A stretch of DNA of 64,000 nucleotides from CAVVJA01 sp963801715 (GCA_963801715.1 CAWDGB010000020.1:62001-126000), one strand, 5' to 3'; positions 35,169 to 45,166 are shown, counted from the first letter of the stretch. Numbers and translations are program-made. Notes: generated by a model from the letters alone, not told the origin.

Positions 35169-36813
35169 TGCTGCCCACGCGCCTGCGGGCTCCGGCGCCG
35201 GGCTGGCACACGGAAACGGACGTGGTGATCGTCGGCTCGGGTATTGCCGGGCTGTCCACCGCCCTGCAGATCGCTCGCCAGTCGCCCCTGCGCGTTCTCG
35301 TCGTGACCAAGGACGTGCTGGCCGCCGGGTCGACGCGCTGGGCCCAAGGCGGTATCGCCGCGGCCCTGGGTGTCGGCGACAGCCCAGCGCAGCACTTCGC
35401 CGACACGATTGCCGCCGGCGACGGGATCTGTGACCAGACCGCAGTGCGCGTCCTCGTTCGGGAGGGCCCAGCCGCGGTGCGCGACCTGGCCTCCATCGGC
35501 GCCCGGTTCGACCGCGCCCGGGACGGGCAGCTGGCCCTCACGCGAGAGGGCGGTCATCGTCGAGACCGCGTTGCGCACGCGGGGGGAGACGCGACCGGCG
35601 CCGAGATCGAGCGCGCCCTGGAGGCGCGGCTGCTGTCCGCGTCGGGTGTGGACGTCATCGAGCACGCCGTCGTCCTCGACCTGCTCCGCGATGCGGCCGG
35701 TGTGGCCTGTGGAGTCACGCTGCACGTCATGGACGAAGGCCAGCGGGACGGGGTCGGCGCGGTACATGCCCGCGCCGTCGTACTGGCCACCGGCGGCCTC
35801 GGCCAGGTCTACACCGCCACGACGAACCCGCGCGGTCTCCACCGGCGACGGCGTAGCGGCGGCCCTGCGGGCTGGGGCCGTCGTACGCGATCTGGAGTTC
35901 GTGCAGTTTCACCCGACGGTTGTCTGGCTAGGCGCGCGGTCCCGAGGGCAGCAGCCGCTGGTCAGCGAGGCGGTGCGGGGCGAAGGCGCCGTCCTGGTCG
36001 ACGACGCCGGCATCCCGTTCATGGCCGGCCAGCACGAGCTGGCGGACCTCGCACCACGAGACGTCGTCGCAAAAGCCATGCTGCGGCGGATGCGCGAGAC
36101 CGGGACCGAGCACGTCTGGCTCGATGGCCGGGCATTCGGCGCCGAGAAGTGGCGGGTCCGGTTTCCGACCATCTACGCGACCCTGACGAGTCTTGGAATC
36201 GATCCGGTGCGCGATCTGATCCCGGTGGTGCCCGCCTGCCACTACGCATCGGGCGGGGTTCGCACCGACCTGGTTGGGCGATCGACGGTGCCGAGGCTCT
36301 ACGCGTGCGGGGAGGCGGCCTGCACTGGCGTACACGGTGCGAACCGACTGGCGTCCAACTCGCTGCTGGAGGGACTGGTGTTTGGGCGACGGATCGCGTC
36401 CGAGCTCGTAGCCGATCTCGGCGAGCCGGCAACGACCGCGGAGCCGGCCGATCCGGAGGGCGAGTCCGCCGTGGCCGACGACTCGGCGCGCTCGCGCCTA
36501 CAGCAGATCATGTCGTCACACGTCGGCGTGCTGCGCGACCGAGCGGGTCTCGATGCGGCGACGGCCGAGCTCGCCGCGCTAACCGCCCGCACTGTGGCCA
36601 CGCGGTGCCACCGAGGGTTGGGAAACCAGCAACCTGCTCACCGTGGCAACCGCGCTGACGGCCGCGGCCCGCGCGCGTGAGGAGACGCGCGGGGCGCACT
36701 GGCGGGACGACTTCCCGAAACGCGACGACGTGCGGTGGGCCGGGCACTTGGATGTCCGCCTTGATCCGGGCGGAATCGTTCGGCAGCGGTTCGTCACGGA
36801 TGTGGTGCCATGA
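35168..36813 (+). CDS. nadB: L-aspartate oxidase, frame broken near 35831 and 36603
   Basis: FAD flavoprotein that oxidises aspartate to iminoaspartate for NAD synthesis. It opens ETDVVIVGSGIAGLSTALQIA (dinucleotide fold). At the conserved TTNPAVSTGDG the frame shifts (extra C at about 35831), and a second shift (extra C at about 36603) leads into WETSNLLTVATALTAAARAREE. With two bases removed the gene is about 547 residues, a normal length, stopping at TGA 36811. The active-site region CHYASGGVRTDLVGR is intact. nadA is absent beside it. Confidence 0.88.
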
Positions 36814-36840
36814 TCGGATCCATGACCGGGGAGCGCCGCC

Positions 36841-37732
36841 ATGAGGTCGGCTGACCCTTCGGTGCGCGCGATCGTTGAGTCCGCGAGGCTTTCGCCATGG
36901 CTGGTCGACGACGTGGTTTCTCGGGCGCTGGTCGAGGACATCGGCGCCGAATGGCGACGTGACCACGCTGGCCACGGTGCCGGGGACCCTCATGGGTCGT
37001 GCGGACCTGGTGCCGAGGGCCGCCGGGGTGGTGGCCGGGCTTCCCGTCGCGGCATGGGTGTTCGACAGCGTCGGACAGGGTCGGGTGCGGATGGAGTTCG
37101 GTTCGATTGACGGCGCGACGGTGGCCCCCGGCGAGGTGCTGGCCACCGTGCGCGGCCCGGTTCGTGACCTGCTGACCGCCGAGCGCACCGCGCTGAACCT
37201 GCTAGGTCACCTGTCCGGTGTGGCGACCCTGACCCGCCGGTGGGTAGACGCGGTGGCGGGGACCGGTGTCCAGGTGCGAGACACTCGCAAGACCCTCCCC
37301 GGCCTGCGCACCTTGGAGAAGTACGCGGTGCGCTGCGGCGGTGGAGTGAACCATCGGATGTCGCTGTCGGATGCTGCCCTGATCAAGGACAACCATGTCG
37401 CCGCGGCCGGCGGCGTCGTCACGGCGTTCGATCGCGTCCGCAACAGCTACCCCGACCTGCCGGTGGAGGTCGAGGTCGACACCGTCGCTCAGGCCCGCGA
37501 AGTCATCGATGCCGGCGCGGATCTGGTGCTGCTGGACAACATGCCGCCGGACGCATTGCGGGAGGTCGTCGCCTATGCGCGTCAGTCCGGGTCGCGGGCC
37601 AGGCTCGAAGCATCGGGCGGGCTGAGCCTCGACCGGGCCGCCGAGGTCGCGGCGACCGGCGTCGACTTCCTGGCGGTCGGCGCGCTCACCCATTCCGCGC
37701 CGGCGCTCGACATCGGGATGGACCTGCCGTGA
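36841..37732 (+). CDS. nadC: Nicotinate-nucleotide pyrophosphorylase, frame broken near 36952
   Basis: Converts quinolinate and PRPP to nicotinate mononucleotide. ATG at 36841 with GGGGAG upstream. The first frame gives VSRALVEDIGAE, then dropping the T at 36952 restores GDVTTLATVPGTLMGRADLVPRAAG and the catalytic core (VRDTRKTLPGLRTLEKYAVRCGGG, HRMSLSDAALIKDNH, LDNMPPDALREVV). About 296 residues. Its TGA overlaps the coaX start. Confidence 0.9.
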
Positions 37733-38496
37733 TGCTGCTCGCCATCGACATCGGCAACACGAACACCGTTCTCGGCGTGTTCGATGGCGAGAAGCTGGAC
37801 CGGTCCTGGCGGATCAAGACGGACTCGCGGAGCACCGCCGACGAGCTCGCGCTCACCTATCGTGGGCTGCTCGCCGACCATCCCGTCGACGGCATTGCCG
37901 CCTGCTCCACCGTGCCCGCGGCCATGCGCGAGCTGCGGCAGATGCTCGCTGACTACTACGGCAACCTGCCGACGGTCTTGGTCGAGCCAGGCGTGCGTAC
38001 CGGGGTGAGTCTGCAGTACGAGAACCCCAAGGAGGTCGGCGCCGACCGCATCGTCAACACCCTCGCGGCCTACCACCTCGTACACGGGCCGGCGATCGTG
38101 GTCGATTTCGGCACCACCACCAACTTCGACGTGGTGAACGAGCGAGGCGATTTCATGGGCGGTGCCTTGGCGCCCGGGATCGAGGTCTCGTTGGACGCGC
38201 TCGCGGCACGGGCGGCGCAGCTGCGCAAGGTCGAGCTGGTCGAGCCGCGTGGACCGATCGGCAAGAACACGGTCGAGGCGTTGCAATCCGGGATCCTCTA
38301 CGGCTTCGCCGGTCAGGTCGATGCGCTGGTCCGCCGGCTGCGAGCCGCGCTCGTCCCGGACGATCCGGCGTCCGTCGCGGTGATCGCGACCGGTGGGCTC
38401 GCGCCGCTCGTCATTCGCAACAGCGAAACCGTGACCCGGCATGAGCCGGACCTGACTCTGCTCGGTCTGCGCCTGATCTACGAGCGCAACGTCTGA
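37732..38496 (+). CDS. coaX: Type III pantothenate kinase
   Basis: First step of CoA synthesis from pantothenate, ASKHA fold. 254 residues from the ATG at 37732 (GTG at 37729 also possible). Motifs are LLAIDIGNTNTVLGVFDG (phosphate 1), YENPKEVGADRIVNTLAAYH, IVVDFGTTTNFDVVN and GALAPGIEVSLDAL. With panC upstream it links pantothenate and CoA synthesis; nadB-nadC lie between, as in several actinobacteria. Confidence 0.95.
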   Translation: MLLAIDIGNTNTVLGVFDGEKLDRSWRIKTDSRSTADELALTYRGLLADHPVDGIAACSTVPAAMRELRQMLADYYGNLPTVLVEPGVRTGVSLQYENPKEVGADRIVNTLAAYHLVHGPAIVVDFGTTTNFDVVNERGDFMGGALAPGIEVSLDALAARAAQLRKVELVEPRGPIGKNTVEALQSGILYGFAGQVDALVRRLRAALVPDDPASVAVIATGGLAPLVIRNSETVTRHEPDLTLLGLRLIYERNV

Positions 38497-38523
38497 TCGA
38501 AGGCCCTCGTTAGGGTGTCGACC

Positions 38524-39450
38524 ATGCAGCTGCATGTCTTCAGCGAGGCCCAGGAGGGCGCTACCTACGAGGACCTGCTCCGGGTGGCCCGGGCGGCCGA
38601 ATCCCTCGGCTTTGCCGGGTTCTTCCGCTCGGATCACTATCTCGGGATCATGGGCGACGGCCGGCCGGGGCCAACGGATGCCTGGGTGACGCTGGCCGGC
38701 CTGGCCCGCGAGACGAACCGCATTCGGCTTGGCACGTTGGTCAGTCCGGCGACGTTCCGGCTGCCCGGCCCGCTCGCCGTCATGGTGGCCGAAGTCGACA
38801 CGATGAGCGGCGGCCGGGTCGAGCTCGGCCTCGGGTCCGGGTGGTACGCGTCTGAACACCGCGCCTACGGCATCCCGTTTCCGGACCTGCGCACCCGGTT
38901 CGACATGCTCAGCGAACAAGTGGAGATCATCGACGGGCTGTGGCGGACTCCGGTGGGGGAGCGGTTCTCCTTCCGGGGCGCGCACTACCAGCTCACCGAC
39001 TCGCCGGCGCTGCCCAAACCCGTGCAGTCGCCGCGCCCGCCCATCATCCTCGGCGGAGTCGGCCGGAAGCGTTCCGCGCGGCTCGTTGCCCGTTTTGCCA
39101 ACGAGTTCAACGTCGCCTGGAGCCCACTCGCCGATACATCGGAGATCTTCACGAGACTGAAAGCGAACCTGGCCGACACCGATCGGGACCCGGCCAGCCT
39201 CGCCTACTCCGCCGGTCAGATCATCTGCGTCGGCAAGGACGAGGCCGACGTACGCCGCCGCGCGGCCGTCCTCCGCCAGGACGCGGAAACGTTGCGCACG
39301 AGCGGGCTCGCCGGCACGCCGGCCGAGGTTGTCGACAAGATCGGCCAGCTGGCCGACCTCGGTGTCAGCCGGATCTACCTGCAGTTTCTCGACCTGACCG
39401 ATATCTCGCAGCTGGAGCTGATCGCGGCCGAGGTGTTGCCGCAGCTCTGA
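38524..39450 (+). CDS. LLM-class F420-dependent oxidoreductase
   Basis: About 308 residues from the ATG at 38524 (MQLHVFSEAQEGATYEDLLR). TIM-barrel luciferase-like signatures are LGFAGFFRSDHYL, IRLGTLVSPATFRLPGPLAV, ELGLGSGWYASEHRAYGIPF and PRPPIILGGVGRKRSARL. It probably binds F420 or FMN; the substrate is unknown. It stands alone between coaX and the convergent response regulator gene. Confidence 0.88.
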   Translation: MQLHVFSEAQEGATYEDLLRVARAAESLGFAGFFRSDHYLGIMGDGRPGPTDAWVTLAGLARETNRIRLGTLVSPATFRLPGPLAVMVAEVDTMSGGRVELGLGSGWYASEHRAYGIPFPDLRTRFDMLSEQVEIIDGLWRTPVGERFSFRGAHYQLTDSPALPKPVQSPRPPIILGGVGRKRSARLVARFANEFNVAWSPLADTSEIFTRLKANLADTDRDPASLAYSAGQIICVGKDEADVRRRAAVLRQDAETLRTSGLAGTPAEVVDKIGQLADLGVSRIYLQFLDLTDISQLELIAAEVLPQL

Positions 39451-39465
39451 GGGACTGGTCGCGAG

Positions 39466-40074
39466 TCACAGCCAGCCGCGTTCGTCGGCGACCCGGACGG
39501 CCTCGACCCGATTACGCACCCCGGTCTTCGCGATTGCGGCGGACAGGTAATTGCGCACGGTGCCCTCGGACAGGAACAACCGGCCGGCAATGTCGGCCAC
39601 TGTCGCGCCGTCCCGGGCGGCGACCAGCACGTCCCGCTCCCGTCCGGTCAGCGGCGACACACCCCCCGCGAGCGTGGCCGCCGCCAGCGCTGGATCCACC
39701 ACCCGTAGGCCGCGCGACACCCGGCGGATCGCGTCAGCCAGCTGCTCGGCGGGCGCGTCCTTCACGACGAACCCGAGCGCACCGGATTCCATTGCTCGCC
39801 GCAGGTAGCCGGGCCGGCCGAACGTGGTCACGATGATCACCCGGCAGGTCGGCACCTCTTGGCTGAGCGCGGCTGCTGCGGCGAGGCCGTCAACTCCCGG
39901 CATTTCGATATCGAGTAACGCGACGTCGGGATGTCGGTCCCGCGCGGCCGCCACCACCTCGTCGCCGCGCCCGACCTGGGCGACCACCTCGAAGTCGTCC
40001 TCGAGCTCGAGCAGCGCGGCGAGCGCCGAGCGGACCAGCGCTTGGTCGTCCGCGAGCAGGATACGAATCGTCAC
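39466..40074 (-). CDS. Response regulator, NarL/LuxR family
   Basis: 202 residues from the GTG at 40074 (TIRILLADDQALVRSALAAL), which overlaps the kinase stop. Receiver Asp in DVALLDIEMPGVDG; LuxR helix-turn-helix LTGRERDVLVAARDGATVADIAGRLFLSEGTVRNYLS. Partner of the kinase encoded upstream; likely controls the adjacent ABC-2 exporter. Confidence 0.93.
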   Translation of the reverse strand: MTIRILLADDQALVRSALAALLELEDDFEVVAQVGRGDEVVAAARDRHPDVALLDIEMPGVDGLAAAAALSQEVPTCRVIIVTTFGRPGYLRRAMESGALGFVVKDAPAEQLADAIRRVSRGLRVVDPALAAATLAGGVSPLTGRERDVLVAARDGATVADIAGRLFLSEGTVRNYLSAAIAKTGVRNRVEAVRVADERGWL

Positions 40075-41241
40075 GCCGGGATCGTCGGCTCGTCCACCGT
40101 TTGCGGTCTTTCCGGGACGACTGGTTCGGCAATATCGACGCGCAATCGCCAGCCGCCGGCTCGGCTGGAGGCGACTAGCGTGCCGCCGGCTGCCTGCACC
40201 CGTTCGCGCAGTCCGGTCAGACCGTTGCCGGTACCGGCGATCCCACCCCGGCCGTTGTCGTCGATGGTGATCCAGGTCGCGCCGAGCGCGATCGTGCAGT
40301 GGCTGGCCCGGGCGTGGCGCACAACGTTGGTCACGCCTTCCCGAATGACCCAACCGAACACCTCGTGCAGCCTCGGGTCGACGAGATCGACAGCACCTGG
40401 CAGTTCGGCCTGCACTCCAGCTGCTCGAAGTACCTCATGGGCGCTCGCCAGCTCGCCGACCAGCGTCACGTCTCGATATCCAGATATCGCCGCGCGGACG
40501 TCCGCGAGGGAGCTGCGGCTCAACTGCTCCACCTCGGCCATCTCCCGGACGGCGCGCTCCGGATCGAGCTCGGCCAGCCGTTTGGCGAGACCAGCTTTGA
40601 CCGTGATTGTCGTGAGCGAGTGGCCGAGCAGATCGTGCAGATCTCGAGCGATTCGGCTGCGCTCGTTTTCCGCGGCGAGCCTAGCCACCTCAGCCCGCGC
40701 CGCGGCGAGCTGCACGTTCGATCGGATGATCGCAAAAAACGCATACATCGCGAAGGCGACGAGCAAGATGGTGATGCCCTGTTGCCAATCGACCTGGCCG
40801 CCCCAGGACTGGATGACGACCGGCGCGAACAAGTTGAGCGCCACCAGTCCGGCAATCATCGCGATGGCCCAGCTCGCCCGACTCGCCACCGTCAGCACGG
40901 CGATATAGACGCAGAACACCAGCGCGTCTTGATGGGCGATCGGCAATTCCAGGGCCAGCAGCACGAAGGTCGCGGCATACAGCCACCAGAACCGCCTACG
41001 GTGCGAGCCCCAGCCGGCCGGAAGTGCGGCCAGGTAGCAGGCCGGCAAAGGCGACGATGATCAGGTATCCGACGGCCGCCATCCAGCCGCTTGCGTGCTC
41101 ATTGACTCCGGACGCGGTCTGGCCAAGGTAGATCAACCAGAAGCTTGGAAAGACGTAGCGCCACCCTTTGCGCCACTTATTCTGCTGTTCGCCAAAGGAC
41201 GTGGCGGTGAGCGTCTCGGCGGGGTCGCGGCCGGTGGTCAT
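40071..41241 (-). CDS. NarL-type sensor histidine kinase, frame broken near 41043
   Basis: About 389 residues. The start (MTTGRDPAETLTATSF) and first helices run to GYLIIVAFA, and then ACYLAALPAGWGSHRRRFWWLY continues one frame over; skipping the base at about 41043 joins them. It has five or six membrane helices, the HisKA_3 phosphorylation site SRIARDLHDLLGHSLT and an ATPase with VIREGVTNVVRHARA, DDNGRGG and GNGLTGLRERV. It is one operon with its regulator and follows the ABC exporter genes on the same strand. Confidence 0.88.
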
Positions 41242-41262
41242 CTCGACCTGAGCTTAATGCGG

Positions 41263-41994
41263 TCAGACCCGCTGGGTGTCGCGCCGGTACGCGCGGGCGG
41301 CCAACACCGTGAGGGCGATGGTCCACCCGGCGATGACGATCCAGGCCTTCAGCGGCCAGCTCTCCCCGGTGTAGGCAACATGCCCAGCTTGGACCAGCCA
41401 ATAGGACGGCAGCAGCTCGACGATGTTGAGCATGACGCCACTTTGCAGGATTGGCCCCCAGGCGCCGCCGAGCAATGCGAACAGTGCCGTTATCCCACCG
41501 AGAGCCGGCCCGACCGACTCGACAGTGAGTACGTGGCCGAGCAGCACGCCGAGCGCCGCGAACGGGATGAGCCCGATGAGGATCAACCAGATCATGGTGG
41601 CCCATCGGCCGGGCGCCAAATGGACGCCGAGCGTGATGCCAGCTATGCACAACAACACGATGCTGACCGCGGCCAGGGCGTATCCGGTGATGACTTTCGC
41701 GCGGAAGTAGGTGCGCGGCGTCAGCGGGGTCAGCCGAAGCTGCCGGTTCCAGCCGACACTTCGTTCTGCCGCAATCCGAGCCCCTCCCGCGAGGACGGCC
41801 GCCATAGTTCCCCAGCTGATCATCCCGGCCATGTAGTAGGTCGGGAACGGGATGTTGCCTAGCGTCAGAGTCTTGTTCGCTCCAGCGACGACATAGAACA
41901 GTATGAGCGGAAACACCAGCGAGAAAATGAAGAACCGGGTGTTGCGCACCGTCCGGAGCAATTCATAGCGCAAGTACGTGACTGACGTGCTCAT
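41263..41994 (-). CDS. ABC-2 type transporter permease
   Basis: 243 residues, about six helices, with the ABC-2 pattern RFFIFSLVFPLILFYVVAG, MISWGTMAAVLAGGARIAAERSVGWNRQLRLTPL and a C-terminal ELLPSYWLVQAGH. It overlaps the ATPase gene by an ATGA and forms a small exporter, probably for a drug, lipid or peptide; the two-component genes beside it suggest inducible self-protection. Confidence 0.9.
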   Translation of the reverse strand: MSTSVTYLRYELLRTVRNTRFFIFSLVFPLILFYVVAGANKTLTLGNIPFPTYYMAGMISWGTMAAVLAGGARIAAERSVGWNRQLRLTPLTPRTYFRAKVITGYALAAVSIVLLCIAGITLGVHLAPGRWATMIWLILIGLIPFAALGVLLGHVLTVESVGPALGGITALFALLGGAWGPILQSGVMLNIVELLPSYWLVQAGHVAYTGESWPLKAWIVIAGWTIALTVLAARAYRRDTQRV

Positions 41995-42956
41995 CGGGTG
42001 ATCTCCGCGTGGTCGCCGGATTTGGTCGAAGCGTCCTCACCTGCGGTGAGGGCAAGGAAGGCCTGCTCCAGACCTGCCCCGCTGATCTCGATATCGCGGA
42101 CACCGGGGAATTTGTCCAGGAGGGCCCGAACAGCGCGGTCGGAATCGGCGCACGTGAGGACGATTGAGTCGCCTCTGTGGTCAGCCTTCGTGACACCGGG
42201 CAGCGCGGCGAGCGCGTCCAGGTCGGCGTTGGGAAGCGTCGCTCGAATTGATCTGGCGCCTACCGTGGCCTTGATCTGCGTTGCCGGACCGTCCGCGACG
42301 ATTTGTCCGCGGGCCATCAAAATGATGCGGTCAGCGTAGGCGTCGGCCTCTTCGAGATAGTGCGTGGCAAAGACGACAGTCTTACCGCGGCTGGCGAACG
42401 TCCGCATGGTCGTCCAGAAGCCATGTCGCGCCTCGACGTCCATTGCCACTGTGGGTTCGTCGAGGACGAGCAAGTCTGGGTCGGACACGAGGGCGATGGC
42501 GAAACGAACGCGCTGCGTCTGTCCGCCGGACAGTTTCTGGGTACGACGGCGCTGAATGTCGCCGATACCGGTGAGCTCGATAACCTCATCGACTGACATC
42601 GGGTTCGGATATAGCGACGCCATCATGGTCACGAGCTCACCGACGCTCAGATCGCGAATCAGCGAGCCCGTTTGCAACATCGCGCCGATAGCCCCGAGCT
42701 TGACTGATTCGGCTGGCGGCCGACCGAATAGTGAGACCGCGCCGGCGTCGGGCGGCAGCAACCCGAGAAGCATGTCGATGGTCGTTGACTTACCGGCCCC
42801 ATTTGGTCCTAACAAGGCGACAGTTTCACCGGGCGCGATCGAGATGTCGATGCCACGGACCGCATGCACGATGCCCTCGCCGGAGCGAAACGACTTGGTC
42901 AGATCGGATAGGACAACTCCGGCCGAGGCGCGGCCGGATGACGTGCTCAAACTCAT
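41991..42956 (-). CDS. ABC transporter ATP-binding protein (drug/antibiotic exporter type)
   Basis: 321 residues from the ATG at 42956 (MSLSTSSGRASAGVVL). Walker A LLGPNGAGKSTTID, signature LSGGQTQRVRFAIAL, Walker B DLLVLDEPTVAMDVEARHGF, and the C-terminal DUF4162-like tail. The DEPTVAMD and the lone ABC-2 partner are typical of DrrA-like exporters. Operon order is ATPase, permease, kinase, regulator. Confidence 0.93.
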   Translation of the reverse strand: MSLSTSSGRASAGVVLSDLTKSFRSGEGIVHAVRGIDISIAPGETVALLGPNGAGKSTTIDMLLGLLPPDAGAVSLFGRPPAESVKLGAIGAMLQTGSLIRDLSVGELVTMMASLYPNPMSVDEVIELTGIGDIQRRRTQKLSGGQTQRVRFAIALVSDPDLLVLDEPTVAMDVEARHGFWTTMRTFASRGKTVVFATHYLEEADAYADRIILMARGQIVADGPATQIKATVGARSIRATLPNADLDALAALPGVTKADHRGDSIVLTCADSDRAVRALLDKFPGVRDIEISGAGLEQAFLALTAGEDASTKSGDHAEITR

Positions 42957-43081
42957 GTCACCAGCCTGCCGCCACCAGCGGCAGCTTGACAGTGCCACCG
43001 GGCAGGACTCAACGATGACATTCGTCAGTGTCCCGTGGAGGAGGCCGACTGCACTTCGAATCCCCCGATAGGGTTGCTGGC

Positions 43082-44581
43082 GTGAGCATGCCCCCGCCCG
43101 CGGCGGACGAGGAGAGCGAGTCCCCTGACCAGCCGGAACAGTTGCGGATCCGGCGGCAGAAATATGATCGACTTCACGGCGCGCTCTATCCGGTAAAGGT
43201 TCCGCGTACTCATTCACTCGCGCAGATCCGTGCGACCTATCCAGACCTCGCTCCGGACCGGCACACTGGCGACGAAGTGGGCGTCACCGGACGGGTGATC
43301 TTCGCTCGCAACACTGGCAGCCTCTGCTTTGCCACCCTGCGCGAAGGCGGCGTCGAACTGCAGGTCATGCTGTCGCTGGATCGAGTTGGTGCCGATTCAC
43401 TCGCGGCCTGGAAGTCTGATGTCGACCTCGGCGACCTGGTCTTCGTTCACGGTGAGGTCATCTCGTCCCGGCGAGGTGAGTTGTCGGTGCTGGCCGACTC
43501 TTGGCAGATCACCGCGAAAGCTTTGCGTCCGTTGCCAGTCGCGCACCGTCCGTTGTCGGAGGAATCCCAGGTCCGGCTGCGGTACGTGGATTTGATCGTC
43601 CGCCCGGAAGCAAGGCGCATGGTGGAACTACGGGCGACGGTGCTGCGCTCATTACGCTCCACGCTGGATTCGCGGGGATTCCTCGAAGTCGAAACTCCCG
43701 TGCTGCAGGTTGTACACGGCGGTGCTGCCGCCCGCCCTTTCCGGACGCATCTGAACACTTTCGACCTGGACATGTCGCTGCGCATCGCCACCGAGCTATA
43801 CCTCAAGCGGGTTCTGGTCGGAGGCATCGAGCGCGTCTATGAACTCGGTCGATCGTTTCGCAACGAAGGTATCGACTCGACCCATTCCCCCGAATACACG
43901 CACCTAGAGGCCTACGAAGCGTACGGCGACTACGACACGATGGCAGAATTGACGCGCACACTTATCGTCGACGCCGCGATCGCGGCAGGCCAACCGGTCG
44001 CGCTTGCACTGGACGGCACTGAGATCGACCTGATGGGGGATTGGCGCTCGGTTACGGTGCATGATGCGGTCTCGGCTGCGGTCGGCGAGCAGATCACGGT
44101 AGCCACGGATATCACACAATTGCGGCAGTACGCGAAAGCGTCGGGTGTGCCAGTTCCGGAGACAGCTAACGCCGGCGAGATCGTACTCGAGCTGTTCGAA
44201 AAGCTCGTCGAACACACGCTGATGGAGCCGACATTCGTCCGAGATTATCCGGTCGAAGTGCGACCTTTAGCGCGGCCACACCGGCGTGATCCGCGATTGG
44301 CTGAGGCATGGGATCTCGTCATCGGAGGAATCGAAATCGCGCCGGCCTACTCCGAGCTCGTGGACCCGGTAGAGCAGCGTCGACGGCTGATGGCGCAAGC
44401 AGCTGCGGCGAGTCGCGGCGATCCGGAGGCAATGCAGCTGGACGAAGACTTTCTGCGAGCACTTGAGTACGGAATGCCACCCGCTGGCGGAATGGGATTG
44501 GGTGTCGACCGCCTGGTGATGTTGCTCACCGGGCGTGGCATTAGAGAGACGATTCTGTTTCCGATCCTGAAGCCGCTGTGA
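43082..44581 (+). CDS. lysS: Lysyl-tRNA synthetase, class II
   Basis: About 499 residues from the GTG at 43082 (ATG at 43088 also fits). OB-fold region VGVTGRVIFARNTGSLCFATL; class II motif 2 in RVYELGRSFRNEGIDSTHSPEYTHLEAYEAY; motif 3 in PPAGGMGLGVDRLVMLLTG. MSLRIATELYLKRVLVGG is the Lys-type hallmark. The lysS-lsr2-clpC order is shared with Mycobacterium. Confidence 0.92.
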   Translation: MSMPPPAADEESESPDQPEQLRIRRQKYDRLHGALYPVKVPRTHSLAQIRATYPDLAPDRHTGDEVGVTGRVIFARNTGSLCFATLREGGVELQVMLSLDRVGADSLAAWKSDVDLGDLVFVHGEVISSRRGELSVLADSWQITAKALRPLPVAHRPLSEESQVRLRYVDLIVRPEARRMVELRATVLRSLRSTLDSRGFLEVETPVLQVVHGGAAARPFRTHLNTFDLDMSLRIATELYLKRVLVGGIERVYELGRSFRNEGIDSTHSPEYTHLEAYEAYGDYDTMAELTRTLIVDAAIAAGQPVALALDGTEIDLMGDWRSVTVHDAVSAAVGEQITVATDITQLRQYAKASGVPVPETANAGEIVLELFEKLVEHTLMEPTFVRDYPVEVRPLARPHRRDPRLAEAWDLVIGGIEIAPAYSELVDPVEQRRRLMAQAAAASRGDPEAMQLDEDFLRALEYGMPPAGGMGLGVDRLVMLLTGRGIRETILFPILKPL

Positions 44582-44617
44582 ATCCTGGCGTTACGCACGG
44601 CCGGCCAACTCACCGAA

Positions 44618-44647
44618 TGTCACCTAAGGGCCGTAGTGCGCTATTAT
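44618..44647 (+). promoter_or_regulatory. Probable lsr2 promoter in an AT-rich patch
   Basis: TATTAT at 44642-44647 with TGTCAC at 44618-44623, 18 bases apart, is a fair sigma-A pair. The stretch 44641-44670 is unusually AT-rich for this genome (TATTATTTAGAAATCCGAAA), which could also allow Lsr2 to bind its own promoter, as inferred for the family. Confidence 0.45.
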
Positions 44648-44688
44648 TTAGAAATCCGAAATCACTCCAACGAAGGAGCGGTCTGCGC

Positions 44689-45024
44689 ATGGCCAAGAAG
44701 GTACAGGTCACGCTCGTAGACGACATCGATCAGAGCACAGCCGCGGAGACCGTGAGCTTCGGCTTGGATGGCGCCGTCTATGAGATAGACCTCTCAAAGT
44801 CGAATGCACGGAAACTACGCGAGTCACTGTCGCTGTATGTCGGCAGCGCGCGACGTGTTAGTCGAACCGGAAGGTCCGCACCCCGTGGGGGCCGATCGAC
44901 GGCGCGCGCCGGTCGGGAACAGACGCAGGCAATCCGCGAATGGGCGCGATCGAATGGGTACGCAGTCAGCGACCGCGGTCGGGTACCAGCTGTCGTTCTC
45001 GAGGCGTATAACAGCGCAAGCTAA
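44689..45024 (+). CDS. lsr2: Lsr2 nucleoid-associated protein
   Basis: Actinobacterial H-NS-like protein that coats AT-rich DNA and silences acquired genes. 111 residues from the ATG at 44689 with GGAG upstream. N-terminal oligomer domain MAKKVQVTLVDDIDQSTAAETVSFGLDGAVYEIDLS; C-terminal AT-hook-like DNA-binding IREWARSNGYAVSDRGRVP with the R-G-R core. A clean synteny marker. Confidence 0.95.
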   Translation: MAKKVQVTLVDDIDQSTAAETVSFGLDGAVYEIDLSKSNARKLRESLSLYVGSARRVSRTGRSAPRGGRSTARAGREQTQAIREWARSNGYAVSDRGRVPAVVLEAYNSAS

Positions 45025-45133
45025 TCTCGCGCGCGGCACTACATAGGTAGGCGGGTTCGTACGGCGCGCCGTCGGACGTAGACTACCGCCGAACGAGGAA
45101 CGAGGGCCGAGTCTGATCGGGCGCAGGGCCTAG

Positions 45134-45166
45134 ACCACCCCTGGGGCTTCCCTAGGGGTGGTTTCG
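45134..45166 (+). terminator. Rho-independent terminator after lsr2
   Basis: ACCACCCCT and AGGGGTGGT form the stem, with GGGGCTTCCC inside, followed by TTTCGTG. It lies 110 bases after the lsr2 stop and upstream of clpC, so it should isolate the two. Confidence 0.7.

Noticed and set aside
3894..41241. Programmed +1 frameshifting as the cause of the split genes
   Set aside because: The break sites share no slippery codon or stop context (AAG-GGA-GAA, TAT-CCC-GCT, GGC-CTG-CGA and so on) and occur in unrelated genes. Sequencing or assembly error is simpler.
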